DNA of 64,000 bases, from assembly GCA_963741565.1 (NCBI GenBank), contig CAVUIK010000010.1, positions 372,001-436,000 of the forward strand, in the 5' to 3' direction. The notes beneath the pieces are model-generated. The model was not told where the DNA came from, ran no database searches, and worked only from the letters and a program-made list of their open reading frames with translations. Position numbers and translations under genes: made by a program. Each line of letters opens with the position of its first letter. Position 1 is the stretch's first letter. Below are positions 8,850 through 16,953 of this stretch, piece after piece. Origin of the DNA: Ga0077555 sp963741565 (lineage in GTDB: Bacteria; Pseudomonadota; Alphaproteobacteria; Rhizobiales; Hyphomicrobiaceae).

Positions 8850-9385
8850 GTCCCTTCGCGCCTGCTCCGGTTATCGTGCTCGTCGGCGGCCCGAACGGTG
8901 CTGGCAAGTCGTCTTTTATCCGGCAGTATGTTGCGCAACACTATCTGAGTTTTGTCGTTCTCAACGCAGACGATATCGCCCGACAATTGGCGGCGACGGT
9001 TGCGATACCGGCGATTCGCAATGCACTTGCCGGGCGAGAGTTGCTCCGGCGCATCGATGGCGCCGTAGGTCAACGCGATAATGTCATCATTGAAAGCACG
9101 ATTTCCGGGCGTGGCTATGCGAGGCGAATTCCGGATTGGCAAGGCGCGGGGAACAGGGTCATCCTTCACTATCTGAAATTGCCATCAGTTGAAGCATCGA
9201 TCGATCGAGTTCGGCGAAGGGTTGAAGCTGGCGGCCACGATATCCCGATCGTCGATTTACGCAGGCGCTTCGCCAAGAGCCTCAATAATCTTGAGCACCT
9301 CTACAAGCCGCTCGTTGATGCATGGTATGTTCGGCGAAGCGAGGAAGGTGGTTTTCCTTTGGAATCCTACTTCGAGAGGAGCTAG
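8846..9385 (+). CDS. Zeta-toxin-like P-loop kinase
   Basis: A 179-residue P-loop NTPase. Walker A is GGPNGAGKSS at residues 14-23; LNADDIA (39-45) and ESTISGRGYARRI (83-95) match the substrate-side motifs of zeta-toxin-family kinases, and EAGGHDIP (128-135) followed by an Arg-rich segment matches their lid region. Zeta proteins phosphorylate UDP-N-acetyl sugars in known toxins, but many chromosomal relatives are uncharacterised, so the substrate is open. The GTG start lies within the aspS stop (GTGA overlap), implying coupling. A HEPN/AbiU2-like gene follows after 9 bp. No classical epsilon antitoxin is seen. Confidence 0.82.
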   Translation: MSPFAPAPVIVLVGGPNGAGKSSFIRQYVAQHYLSFVVLNADDIARQLAATVAIPAIRNALAGRELLRRIDGAVGQRDNVIIESTISGRGYARRIPDWQGAGNRVILHYLKLPSVEASIDRVRRRVEAGGHDIPIVDLRRRFAKSLNNLEHLYKPLVDAWYVRRSEEGGFPLESYFERS

Positions 9386-9394
9386 CAAATCGCC

Positions 9395-10249
9395 ATGGCC
9401 ACGATACCAACCGAGCGTGATATCTCAGAGAAGGCGGCGGAGCGGGCTGCCCTTGCAGCCATGCAAGGGTCGACAGCCGTAAAATCCGGAAAGCTAGATG
9501 ACACGATCTTTGAGCTGCAATCTGCAGCGACACAAATACTTGCTCATGCACAACGCGCGACAATGGCTTGGATAACCGGGTTCGAAGCCGCAAGGAAGAT
9601 TCAGAGTGATTCAAACATTGCGAATGGGCTTTCGTTCTTTGAGACTGGAAATTCTCTCGATGTCATTTTCCATGCATTGATAGAGGGAGGGTTACTTGGG
9701 GCGTACAAATTGTCCGATCCGGTCCCGCCAAAGGGCGAAGTGCCGATCACCCTCTGTTTGATTTCGAAACGCTTGCACGATCGTCCTGAATTGCGACAGC
9801 GCTTCGTTGGCGAGGAGTGGGCACGGGATCTGGGATATCAAGAGTCTATGTTGGCTTGGGCCGTTCAAGGCAATGTCGAGCGGATGACTCGTTTCATGAC
9901 ACTTGTGCCGCCAACGTGGTGTGAAAAATCTGTCACATGCCTGGGATCACACGACTTGCTGAAATTGCGGAATGAAGCAAGACCTCTCCGCCTCGGTCAT
10001 CTTGCGCACCATATTCCTAACCTTGTGACCCACCTGCCGACGTACGATGCTTCAGGAAAGCTTGTCGATTTGACACTGGACCTCGCGACGGATCTGGCTT
10101 TCCTCCTCAAGGGGTCTGCGGTCAGCGCGCAGGACTATCGGGAGTTTGCTCAAAAGCAAGCCGCAAATTACTGGGAGGCGACCTTAGATGGGCCGCGCCA
10201 AGGGTATTTGCTGCATCAGCAAAAGTTAGAAGCCGTGACCAAGGGTTAG
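9395..10249 (+). CDS. HEPN/AbiU2-like helical protein
   Basis: A 284-residue soluble, mainly helical protein, visibly less GC-rich than its neighbours. Residues 86-109 (from NSLDVIFHAL to AYKLSDP) resemble the helix in AbiU2-type HEPN proteins that ends in a [RK]LxDP motif. Residues 191-206 contain RN-(x)8-H with further His at 205 and 206, a plausible but loose match to the R-x4-6-H HEPN RNase motif. ATG 9395 lies 9 bp after the zeta-like kinase stop, so the two form a unit. The pairing suggests a toxin-antitoxin or abortive-infection module; this is inference. If the HEPN assignment is wrong, it is simply an accessory protein of unknown function. Confidence 0.55.
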   Translation: MATIPTERDISEKAAERAALAAMQGSTAVKSGKLDDTIFELQSAATQILAHAQRATMAWITGFEAARKIQSDSNIANGLSFFETGNSLDVIFHALIEGGLLGAYKLSDPVPPKGEVPITLCLISKRLHDRPELRQRFVGEEWARDLGYQESMLAWAVQGNVERMTRFMTLVPPTWCEKSVTCLGSHDLLKLRNEARPLRLGHLAHHIPNLVTHLPTYDASGKLVDLTLDLATDLAFLLKGSAVSAQDYREFAQKQAANYWEATLDGPRQGYLLHQQKLEAVTKG

Positions 10250-10267
10250 TCGCTCGCAACGGTCGCC

Positions 10268-11170
10268 CTACCCCTTTCCGCGGTGGGTGCGTGCGCCGTC
10301 GGCGGCTTGCAGGACGACGGCGACCAGGATCAACGCCCCGCCTGCAATCACGCCGAGCGTCGTCGTTTCGTTGAAGACCAGATAGGCCCAGACCGGCGCG
10401 GCGATCGATTCCGATTGCGCCAGCATGATCAGTGTGACCGCTGGCACGGCGCGCGAGCCCCATGCCATCAGCACGAGACCGGCGGCCAGAATGATCCCGC
10501 CGTGAAGGAGGGCAAGACCCGCATCTTTCAACGGGATGGCGGCCGGCAATCCGCGCGCAAGCAGAACGGCTAGGCAGGCCAGGATTGTCAACCCGCCCGT
10601 AGCAACCAGCGCCGCGTCGAGATCCTCAGCCCGTGCTCCGCGGATCGCAAGCGTGTAGAGCGCGAAAGCGAGCGCCCCGCCGAGGGCCAGGAGCCGTCCG
10701 TCCCAGTTCCCGCCGTGCAAACCGCCGCCTGTCATCAACGTGACGCCACCCAACGCGATCGCGATCGCGATCGCGCCGAGCAGACCAATGCGTTCACCGA
10801 GCAGCGGATAGGCGAGCGCCGCCGCCATCAGCGGCGCCAGAGATAGCAGAAAAAAGACTTCGGCGATGGTCGTCAGTTTCACGGCGGCAATGAACCCGAT
10901 CTGGCTCAGCACCATTGCCACTGCCGCGAGCCAGCCGAACCCGCGCATGTGACGGACCTGCGCAATCGGACTGATGGCATGCCGGCTGTAGGCGATGGTC
11001 GAAACCGCGATGGTGAAGCCGATGGAGCGCCAGAGCAGATACTGGAAGGCGTCGGCGCCGCCGGCGCCGCGAATGCACAACACGCCGAGGCTCAAGATCA
11101 AACCCGACAGCAGCACGGCGGCGCAGCCCGCAAGATAGGATCGCGCAGGAAGCGCAGTGGACGGTGGCAT
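10268..11170 (-). CDS. EamA/DMT-superfamily transporter
   Basis: A 300-residue membrane protein with ten hydrophobic segments arranged as two five-helix repeats, the layout of EamA (DUF6) drug/metabolite exporters. Each half ends with a conserved-looking P-(x)n-GE/NE block (PLLGERIGLLGA in the first, AYLVFNETTTLGV in the second). I chose ATG 11170; an upstream start at 11212 would add 14 polar residues. It lies downstream of the ATP-grasp gene on the same strand with a 68-bp gap and may be the last gene of that operon, possibly exporting its product. The substrate is unknown. Confidence 0.85.
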   Translation of the reverse strand: MPPSTALPARSYLAGCAAVLLSGLILSLGVLCIRGAGGADAFQYLLWRSIGFTIAVSTIAYSRHAISPIAQVRHMRGFGWLAAVAMVLSQIGFIAAVKLTTIAEVFFLLSLAPLMAAALAYPLLGERIGLLGAIAIAIALGGVTLMTGGGLHGGNWDGRLLALGGALAFALYTLAIRGARAEDLDAALVATGGLTILACLAVLLARGLPAAIPLKDAGLALLHGGIILAAGLVLMAWGSRAVPAVTLIMLAQSESIAAPVWAYLVFNETTTLGVIAGGALILVAVVLQAADGARTHRGKG

Positions 11171-11238
11171 GCAAGGATCTCTGGCTTGGGCTCTCTGGCT
11201 CGGGTCGCGCACGGGCGTGCATATGACGCGATTTGCCC

Positions 11239-12366
11239 TTAGTCCGCCATCAAATGCGGAACAAAGCGCGCGCCGCGGCCGGTGACGAGGTTGCGGTCCT
11301 CGCGGATGCCGATGCCGCGCGGATCGCCGTCGATGACCCAGAGGCCGATCACTGGCCGCCAGCCGTCGAAGTCCGGGAGCGGCGCCAGCGCTTGCGCGAT
11401 CGTTGCCATGTCGGTGTAGGGCCCGTCCGTCGCATCCCGCAGGCCGCCTTGTTCAATGATCATGTTGGCACCTTCCCGGCCGAGCAGCGGTTTCAAGATT
11501 GCAGGCCCATCGATAGCCGCCCGGTCGAACGATGCGGGCAGCAGATTGGGATGGCCGGGAAACATCTCCCAGAGCAGCGGAAGGATGCCCTTGCTCGCGG
11601 CGATCACGCGCCATGCCGGCTCGATCATCGACATGCCGCCGGTCGCCAGATGCGGAAAGAACGGCTCTTCCGCCAGCCAGTCCCACGGGTAGAGCTTGAA
11701 CATGGCATCGATGCGCGACTGCTCCAGATCGAGGAAGTTTGTGCCGTCCCATCCGATCGACGGAATATCGATCAAGTGCCCATCGAGCCCGGCCTGCAGG
11801 CAGGTGTCCTGCAGATAAGCGGTTGTGAGCAGGTCATCATCGTCGTCCGGAATGCACGCGAAATGCACGCGCTGCAGGCGGCCGCTGCGCCGCCAGTCCG
11901 TCCAGGCCTCGATCAACCCTTCGTGGATCGAATTGTACTGGTCGGCGCAGGGGTAGCGTTCCTCGAGCCAATGCCATTGCACGACGGAGGCTTCGAACAG
12001 TGCGGTTGGTGTGTCGGCATTGTACTCGAGCAGCTTCGGCGGGCCGTTGCCGTCGAAGCGCAGATCGAAGCGGCCATAAAGGGAGGGTTCGCGCTGCCGC
12101 CAACTGCGTTCGGCAAGCGCGACCAGATTGGCGGGAATGCCAAGCTCACATGCGCGACCGGTCTCGATGACGCGCGCAACCGCGGCATCGATCATCGGGA
12201 CCAGCTCTGCGGCGGCCGCGTGCAATGTCTCGATCTCGGCGGATGTGAAGGCGTAGGCCGCATCCTCGCGCCAATAGGGTGAGAGCGGGGCGGGCCCCAG
12301 GTCCATGCCGAGAGCCGCCAACTTCGCCTGCCAGCCGGGTCGAGGTTCGAGTTGAATTCGCCGCAT
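11239..12366 (-). CDS. Glutathionylspermidine-synthase-like ATP-grasp ligase (YgiC/YjfC type)
   Basis: A 375-residue protein of the glutathionylspermidine synthase pre-ATP-grasp family. Family members form amide bonds using ATP; E. coli YgiC and YjfC are stand-alone relatives without the amidase domain. Visible landmarks are the N-terminal block PGWQAKL, the mid-protein nucleotide-region element LLEYNADTPTALFE (about 140), the ATP-grasp segments AILKPLLGREGANMI near residue 280 and the C-terminal WVIDGDPRGIGIRED. It follows DUF1190 and DUF350 genes as in the E. coli yjfL-yjfM-yjfC order. The acceptor is unknown; peptide- or amine-ligating activity is predicted only by family. Confidence 0.88.
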   Translation of the reverse strand: MRRIQLEPRPGWQAKLAALGMDLGPAPLSPYWREDAAYAFTSAEIETLHAAAAELVPMIDAAVARVIETGRACELGIPANLVALAERSWRQREPSLYGRFDLRFDGNGPPKLLEYNADTPTALFEASVVQWHWLEERYPCADQYNSIHEGLIEAWTDWRRSGRLQRVHFACIPDDDDDLLTTAYLQDTCLQAGLDGHLIDIPSIGWDGTNFLDLEQSRIDAMFKLYPWDWLAEEPFFPHLATGGMSMIEPAWRVIAASKGILPLLWEMFPGHPNLLPASFDRAAIDGPAILKPLLGREGANMIIEQGGLRDATDGPYTDMATIAQALAPLPDFDGWRPVIGLWVIDGDPRGIGIREDRNLVTGRGARFVPHLMAD

Positions 12367-12408
12367 CCAGGGCTGACCCTTATTACCGATGCCGATAGGC
12401 GAGGCCCA

Positions 12409-12795
12409 TCAGCCCCCGCGGAAGAACGACCGGCCAGAAGAGCTTGCGGATGACGATCGCCGGCATCCGAAGCCACCGCGTGCCGGCTCGACACCGATCC
12501 GGCGTGCGTTCCAGGACGGTCCAGCGCCCGGATCCCGGCCGTTGCAAGCCGACGGCTGGCCGTTGACCATGCGATAAGCGGGGCCGAGAACCTTCGGACC
12601 AGTAGCCAGAACTTCGGTCGAGCAAACCGAACCACGATAGTCGAAAACGCAATCGGCGTGGTTCTTGTAGACATTGCGGTGATAGGTACCGCTGTCGCTG
12701 CTACATCCCGAAAGCAGGGTCGCAAGGCTTCCTGCCGTGCCGAGCACGACCAGGTTGACGGCCTTGCTGCGCCAGCGCGGCCGCTCCTCGATCAT
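12409..12795 (-). CDS. DUF1190 (YgiB/YjfM-like) lipoprotein
   Basis: A 128-residue protein with an N-terminal basic and hydrophobic segment ending in a lipobox-like LLSGC (Cys-31), so probably a lipoprotein. The middle contains CVFDYRGSVC, and the C-terminus is rich in Ser, Arg, Phe and Gly (RGGFG ... SSSGRSFFRGG), both typical of DUF1190 proteins. It overlaps the upstream DUF350 gene by 4 bp and precedes the ATP-grasp ligase, matching the conserved three-gene neighbourhood. Function unknown. Confidence 0.75.
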   Translation of the reverse strand: MIEERPRWRSKAVNLVVLGTAGSLATLLSGCSSDSGTYHRNVYKNHADCVFDYRGSVCSTEVLATGPKVLGPAYRMVNGQPSACNGRDPGAGPSWNARRIGVEPARGGFGCRRSSSASSSGRSFFRGG

Positions 12796-13193
12796 GGCGT
12801 CATGCTCGCCGCGTTGAGGAGCCCGAGTGTGATCGCAAGCGCACCCTTCATGATGCCGGAGGCCATGTCGCCGTCCTCGATCGCCTGATAGAGGCGCGGT
12901 TGCACGTACGACAGCACCCAGTGTCCCGCGACCTGCACGATGAGGCCGATAAGTCCCCAGAGCACGACTTCGCCGATGCCGGACGAGAACGAGATGGCGC
13001 GCGAGAGCACCAGGGCAAAGCCGATCATGGCGCCCGCAAGGCCGAGCGCGGCGGCCGTGTTGCCTTTGCGGATCAGCTCCAGCTCGGGATGCGGCGTCGA
13101 GCGCGTATAAGCGGCAATGAAGGTGGCGACCAAGGCCAGCGATACCGCGAGGTACAATAAGAATGCCGAGATCAACTCAAGAAAATGCATCAT
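12792..13193 (-). CDS. DUF350 membrane protein (YjfL-like)
   Basis: A 133-residue integral membrane protein with four hydrophobic helices in two similar halves, as in DUF350. The motif between helices 1 and 2, ELIRKGNTAAALGLAGA, with its central charged G-N, is the family hallmark and recurs in weaker form as MASGIMKGALAI in the second half. It is the first gene of the DUF350-DUF1190-ATP-grasp operon and overlaps the next gene by 4 bp. It may form a membrane component of the system. Mechanism unknown. Confidence 0.85.
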   Translation of the reverse strand: MMHFLELISAFLLYLAVSLALVATFIAAYTRSTPHPELELIRKGNTAAALGLAGAMIGFALVLSRAISFSSGIGEVVLWGLIGLIVQVAGHWVLSYVQPRLYQAIEDGDMASGIMKGALAITLGLLNAASMTP

Positions 13194-13332
13194 TGAAAAT
13201 CGCTCCGCGACATTGACGATGGAGCTAGATTACCACAATGCCGGCTCGGGATCGCGGGGCCGGATCGATCATTTCCAATCATCGTTTACGGGATGTCGTT
13301 GCGCCTTCAGATGCCCCCTATCGCATCCGGCG

Positions 13333-13713
13333 CTATGTGCGGCGCCGCTCCGGGGTGTCCTTCTTGACGCCGCGCGAGATCAGGAAGCGCGGGTTGCGCA
13401 CCTGCAACTCGTGGACCAGATAGGCGCGCAGGCGCTTGCGAATATCCGGATACATCTCTTCCGAGATCGAGCCGCTACGGATCTGCCGGGCCATATCCGC
13501 CAGAGTCCCGTCGCCGTCCTCGTAGAACGCGTCGAGCAGGGCGAGATGCAGCGCATCTGCCTCGACGGCGACCTCGCGCTGGGCGATGTCGATGGCGTTG
13601 GCGAGCATCGCCACGGTGTAGCGCTTGTCCGCCGGCAGCGACGGCATGATCTCGGTGCGCAGCGTTTCCTGCACAAGATCGAGCAGGGATTCGGCATTCA
13701 GCCGGTCGGTCAT
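13333..13713 (-). CDS. DUF6285 domain protein
   Basis: A 126-residue soluble protein of the type that accompanies APH-like phosphotransferases and acyl-CoA dehydrogenases in actinobacterial and alphaproteobacterial gene clusters. The N-terminal part (ESLLDLVQETLRTEI) and the central ANAIDIAQRE helix are recognisable. It overlaps the upstream phosphotransferase by 4 bp (ATGA), so the two are translationally coupled. No catalytic motif is seen. The last residues are Arg-rich. Confidence 0.65.
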   Translation of the reverse strand: MTDRLNAESLLDLVQETLRTEIMPSLPADKRYTVAMLANAIDIAQREVAVEADALHLALLDAFYEDGDGTLADMARQIRSGSISEEMYPDIRKRLRAYLVHELQVRNPRFLISRGVKKDTPERRRT

Positions 13714-14783
13714 GATGGGCCTCCGCTTTTTGCCGCCAGCTTCTCGATGATCTCGAGCGCATCGAACTCCATCTCCGGCGGCATCAGTCCGGTCAGCGCC
13801 AGCTCCAACGAGCGTTCACCACCCTTGATGAAGCGGTCGCCCTGCAGCAGCGCAATGGTTGCCCAACGGGCCGCCGCAAGCACCTCGAAATACTGGATCT
13901 CGGGGGCCGTGACCTTCATGGGTGCAGCGGCATTGTAGCCCTCCAGGAGAGATGCGAATTTGGCGATGCCGCCGGCGACCTTCTCGTCGTTGCCGAAGCG
14001 CCAGCAGCGGGCAATGAACCAGCCGATGTCCTCGCGCGGATCGCCCCAATGGCAAAACTCCCAATCCAGCACGGCGGTCAGGCGGCCGGCATCGACCATG
14101 TAGTTGCCGGTCCGCAAATCCCCGTGCACCAGCGTCGTGACGCGCGGCTCGGGTGCATGCGCGTCGAGCCAGCAGAGAATGAACTCCAGCGCCGGCCGCG
14201 GCTCGCTGGCGGTCGAGAGGCCAGCTCGCAACTCGGTAACGACGCGACGCGAGGGATTGTCGTCGGGGACCTCAAGAAACGGCAGGACGCCAGGGGCCGG
14301 GCGGATCGAATGAATCTTCGCCATTTCGCGGCCGATGTCGGCTGCCAGCGCGTCACCGAATGTTGGCAGCTCCGGATCGCGCACGATCCGACGGCCCTGT
14401 GCATTGCCGGAAACGAAACCCTGCACCGCGAACGGCGCACCGATCAGCGTCTTGTCTTCGCAAACGGCGATCGGTTGTGCGACCTTGACGCTCGCGGCGT
14501 GCGCCGCCTCGATGCAGCGGAATTCGGCAATGCGGTCGAGGCTGACGGTGAGGCCGGCCGCGGCATCGGTGCGCAGAACCCAGGTCTGGCGCCCGGCATG
14601 CTTGCCGCCGGCGACATTAACGTCGAGACGCCAGTTCTCTTGCACGGCGCCGCCGGACAGCAGCGCGGCTGCGTCGATGCTGAGCGTCGATGCGCCGACA
14701 GCCGTTGCGAGCCAGGAGGCCAGCACGTCGAGCTTGGCAGGATCGAGCGTTCGCGCCCGGCCGTCAGTCGGTGTCGCGGCCAT
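13710..14783 (-). CDS. APH-family phosphotransferase (acyl-CoA-metabolism associated)
   Basis: A 357-residue protein kinase-like phosphotransferase. The Brenner box LVHGDLRTGNYMV (about 230-242) supplies the catalytic Asp and Asn, and VLDWEFCHWGDP (about 252-263) supplies the metal-binding DxD-type Asp. The N-terminal lobe carries SGGAVQENW in place of a Gly-rich loop. Relatives near acyl-CoA dehydrogenases are thought to phosphorylate small hydroxylated substrates, not antibiotics. I chose ATG 14783; a longer open frame runs upstream through the SDR gene and is spurious. It lies between an SDR and DUF6285 in a tight operon. Confidence 0.88.
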   Translation of the reverse strand: MAATPTDGRARTLDPAKLDVLASWLATAVGASTLSIDAAALLSGGAVQENWRLDVNVAGGKHAGRQTWVLRTDAAAGLTVSLDRIAEFRCIEAAHAASVKVAQPIAVCEDKTLIGAPFAVQGFVSGNAQGRRIVRDPELPTFGDALAADIGREMAKIHSIRPAPGVLPFLEVPDDNPSRRVVTELRAGLSTASEPRPALEFILCWLDAHAPEPRVTTLVHGDLRTGNYMVDAGRLTAVLDWEFCHWGDPREDIGWFIARCWRFGNDEKVAGGIAKFASLLEGYNAAAPMKVTAPEIQYFEVLAAARWATIALLQGDRFIKGGERSLELALTGLMPPEMEFDALEIIEKLAAKSGGPS

Positions 14784-14785
14784 TG

Positions 14786-15556
14786 TCACTCCGTCGGCAG
14801 CAGATGGCCGCCATCGACTGTAAGAACGCTGCCCGTCATGAAGGACCCGGCCTCGGAGGCAAGCAGCAGCAGCGGACCATCCAGCTCTTCGAGGCGGCCG
14901 AGCCGGCGGAACGGAATGTGCGCAATCATGCGCTTGCCGGCGTCCGTTTCCCAGTAGCTGTCGTTGAGTTCGGTCGCGATATAGCCGGGCGCCAGTGAGT
15001 TCACGCGGATCTTGTCGCGCGCCAGCTCCAGCGCCATCGTTCGCGTCAGTGCGATCACGGCAGCCTTCGAGGCGGCGTAGGCGCCAAGCGTCTTGATGGC
15101 GCCGAGACCGACGATCGAGGAAATGTTGATGATCGATCCGCCTTTGCCAGCCGCCACCATGCGCCGGGCGGCCTCCTGGCCGACGCGGAACACGCCGTCG
15201 AGATTGACGTCCAGCACGCCGCGCCATTGCGCCTCGCTCATGCGCGTGATGTAGGCGGGATCGGTGACGCCCGCGTTATTGACGAGGACGCCGACCGGGC
15301 CGACCGCAGCTTCGGCCGCATCGAAGCAGGCCTTCACGGACGCGGGATCGCGCACGTCGAGCGCCAGAGGTACGGCCTTGCCGCCGGCCGCAGCGATGTC
15401 GCGGGCAAGCGCCTCGAGACGATCTGTCCGGCGCGCCGCGATCACGACCGTTGCACCGGCGCGCGCGAGCACGCCTGCGAAATGCTGGCCGAGGCCGGAA
15501 GAGGCACCGGTGACGAGGGCCACTTTGCCGGCGAGTGAAAACGGTTGGGACGTCAT
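14786..15556 (-). CDS. SDR-family oxidoreductase
   Basis: A 256-residue classical short-chain dehydrogenase. The NAD(P)-binding motif TGASSGLG lies at about 14-21, NNAG near 92, the catalytic Ser in INISSIVG and the Tyr/Lys pair in YAASK at about 160. The C-terminal FMTGSVLTVDGG is typical. I chose ATG 15556 (MTSQPFSLAGK); the longer frame would start inside an intergenic palindrome. It is 2 bp upstream of the phosphotransferase, so the cluster SDR-phosphotransferase-DUF6285 acts as one operon, probably in acyl-CoA or alcohol catabolism. Confidence 0.92.
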   Translation of the reverse strand: MTSQPFSLAGKVALVTGASSGLGQHFAGVLARAGATVVIAARRTDRLEALARDIAAAGGKAVPLALDVRDPASVKACFDAAEAAVGPVGVLVNNAGVTDPAYITRMSEAQWRGVLDVNLDGVFRVGQEAARRMVAAGKGGSIINISSIVGLGAIKTLGAYAASKAAVIALTRTMALELARDKIRVNSLAPGYIATELNDSYWETDAGKRMIAHIPFRRLGRLEELDGPLLLLASEAGSFMTGSVLTVDGGHLLPTE

Positions 15557-15568
15557 TTTTGTCTTTCG

Positions 15569-15597
15569 CCCTCTCCCCATACGCGATGGGGAGAGGG
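15569..15597. repeat. Intergenic palindrome (REP-like)
   Basis: CCCTCTCCCCAT-ACGCG-ATGGGGAGAGGG is a perfect 12-bp inverted repeat with a 5-nt loop, just 12 bp upstream of the SDR start and between two minus-strand genes. On the minus strand no T-run follows it, so it is not a standard terminator for the upstream DUF1993 gene. It has the look of a dispersed extragenic palindrome. Only one copy is present in the window. Confidence 0.6.
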
Positions 15598-15616
15598 TCG
15601 TTTTTGGGGGGACGGA

Positions 15617-16123
15617 TCAGAACTTGCCGACGAAATCGCCTTTGCCGACCTCGACGCCGTTGTGGCGCAAGATGTTGTAGGCGGTCGTGATGTGGAAATT
15701 GAAGTGCGGGTAGGCGTGGGTCATCAGATACTGGTGGCCCTTGAGAGTCTTAGGCTGGCCACCAATCGTCAGACTAATATCCTTCGATTCAGAGCCGTCG
15801 ATCTGAGCGGGCTTGAACGTGCCGACGTAGTCGATCGACTTCTGCAGGCGGGCTTTGAGATCGGCGAAAGATGTCTCGTTGTCCTCCCACTTCGGGATGT
15901 CGACGCCGGCAAGCCGGGCGACGGCGCCCTTCGCCATGTCGGAGGCGATCTGGACCTGACGCTTCAGCGGGAACATATCGGGCGCGAGCCGCGAATTGAC
16001 GAAAACCTCTTCGTCGATTTTCTTGGCCTTGGCGTGTGCCTCGGCCTTGTCGAGGATGCCGATGAGATTGGTCATCAGGCGCTGCATGACGGGGACGGAC
16101 GTTTGGTACATCGAAACGGACAT
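15617..16123 (-). CDS. DUF1993 domain protein
   Basis: A 168-residue soluble protein with the DUF1993 pattern (PF09351): VPVMQRLMTNLIGILDKAEAH-type opening helix, a central LAPDMFPL motif (about 47-54) and the C-terminal YPHFNFHITTAYNILRHNG block. The fold resembles DinB-type four-helix bundles with possible metal ligands; the conserved His residues near the C-terminus fit that. I chose ATG 16123; the open frame continues upstream but lacks family sequence. No biochemical role is established. Confidence 0.82.
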   Translation of the reverse strand: MSVSMYQTSVPVMQRLMTNLIGILDKAEAHAKAKKIDEEVFVNSRLAPDMFPLKRQVQIASDMAKGAVARLAGVDIPKWEDNETSFADLKARLQKSIDYVGTFKPAQIDGSESKDISLTIGGQPKTLKGHQYLMTHAYPHFNFHITTAYNILRHNGVEVGKGDFVGKF

Positions 16124-16362
16124 TCTGGCCTCACTTGAAACGGCTGTGCCGGCTGCTGCCGGCGGCGCGCATATTGATCGGTTTGGCGACCGCGCGCAAT
16201 TCGCGTGTGCAATTGCGAAATGGAGATGTGCAACCGGGGGGCGGCTGCGGCTCAAGACCGGCGCGTGGCGCCAATTCCGTGGCCAATTCCGTGGCTGGCC
16301 AAGGACATGCGGCTCGCCTACCATTGCTGTCACGTTTCAAAGCCACCCTGCAAGAGGTCCCC

Positions 16363-16929
16363 ATGTCGCGCGAACGCATGTCGATCATATCCGAGGACAA
16401 ATTGTCGGAGGCCCAGAAAAAGGCGTCCCAGGAGTTCGCGGAGGGGCGCGGCTATCCGGTTCGGGGGCCGTTTGCGGCGCTCCTGCGCAGTCCCGAGGTC
16501 ATGTTGCGAGCGAAGGCGATGGGCGACTATCTGCGCTTCAAGAGTTCGATCCCTCCTCGGTTAAACGAGCTGGCCATTCTGGTCACGGCGCGCCAGTGGG
16601 GCCAGAACTACGAGTGGCATGCGCATCGTCCGCTCGCCGAGAAGGCAGGGCTCAATCCCGACATCGCGCAGGCCGTGGCGGAGGGCCGCCGTCCCGTCAA
16701 AATGGCCGCCGACGAGGAGCTGGTGATCGATTTCTGCACGGAGCTGCATGTCCACAAGAGTGTGAGCGACGCGACATATGCGCGTGCGGTGGCCGCATTC
16801 GGCGAGCAGGGCGTCATCGATCTGACGGCCGTCAACGGCTACTACACGCTGATCGCGATGGTGCTCAACGTGGCGCGCACCCAGCTGCCGGCGGGCGCGA
16901 CGCCGGGTCTCCCGCCGATGCCGAATTGA
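16363..16929 (+). CDS. Carboxymuconolactone decarboxylase family protein
   Basis: A 188-residue protein of the CMD/AhpD-like superfamily. The region RLNELAILVTARQWGQNYEWHAH... contains the conserved E-(x)n-W-x-x-H helix pair (about 70-88) that frames the active site in carboxymuconolactone decarboxylases. The usual CxxC of peroxidase-type AhpD is absent, so it is closer to the 4-carboxymuconolactone decarboxylase side. ATG 16363 is preceded by an AAGAGG ribosome site. It stands with a membrane protein gene downstream on the same strand. The substrate is not determined. Confidence 0.82.
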   Translation: MSRERMSIISEDKLSEAQKKASQEFAEGRGYPVRGPFAALLRSPEVMLRAKAMGDYLRFKSSIPPRLNELAILVTARQWGQNYEWHAHRPLAEKAGLNPDIAQAVAEGRRPVKMAADEELVIDFCTELHVHKSVSDATYARAVAAFGEQGVIDLTAVNGYYTLIAMVLNVARTQLPAGATPGLPPMPN

Positions 16930-16953
16930 CGCTCTTCGAGGGAGTCCGCCGAC

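Noticed and set aside
15569..15597. Rho-independent terminator between the DUF1993 and SDR genes
   Set aside because: The stem is perfect but no T-run follows on the minus strand, where the flanking genes lie. Kept as a palindromic repeat instead.
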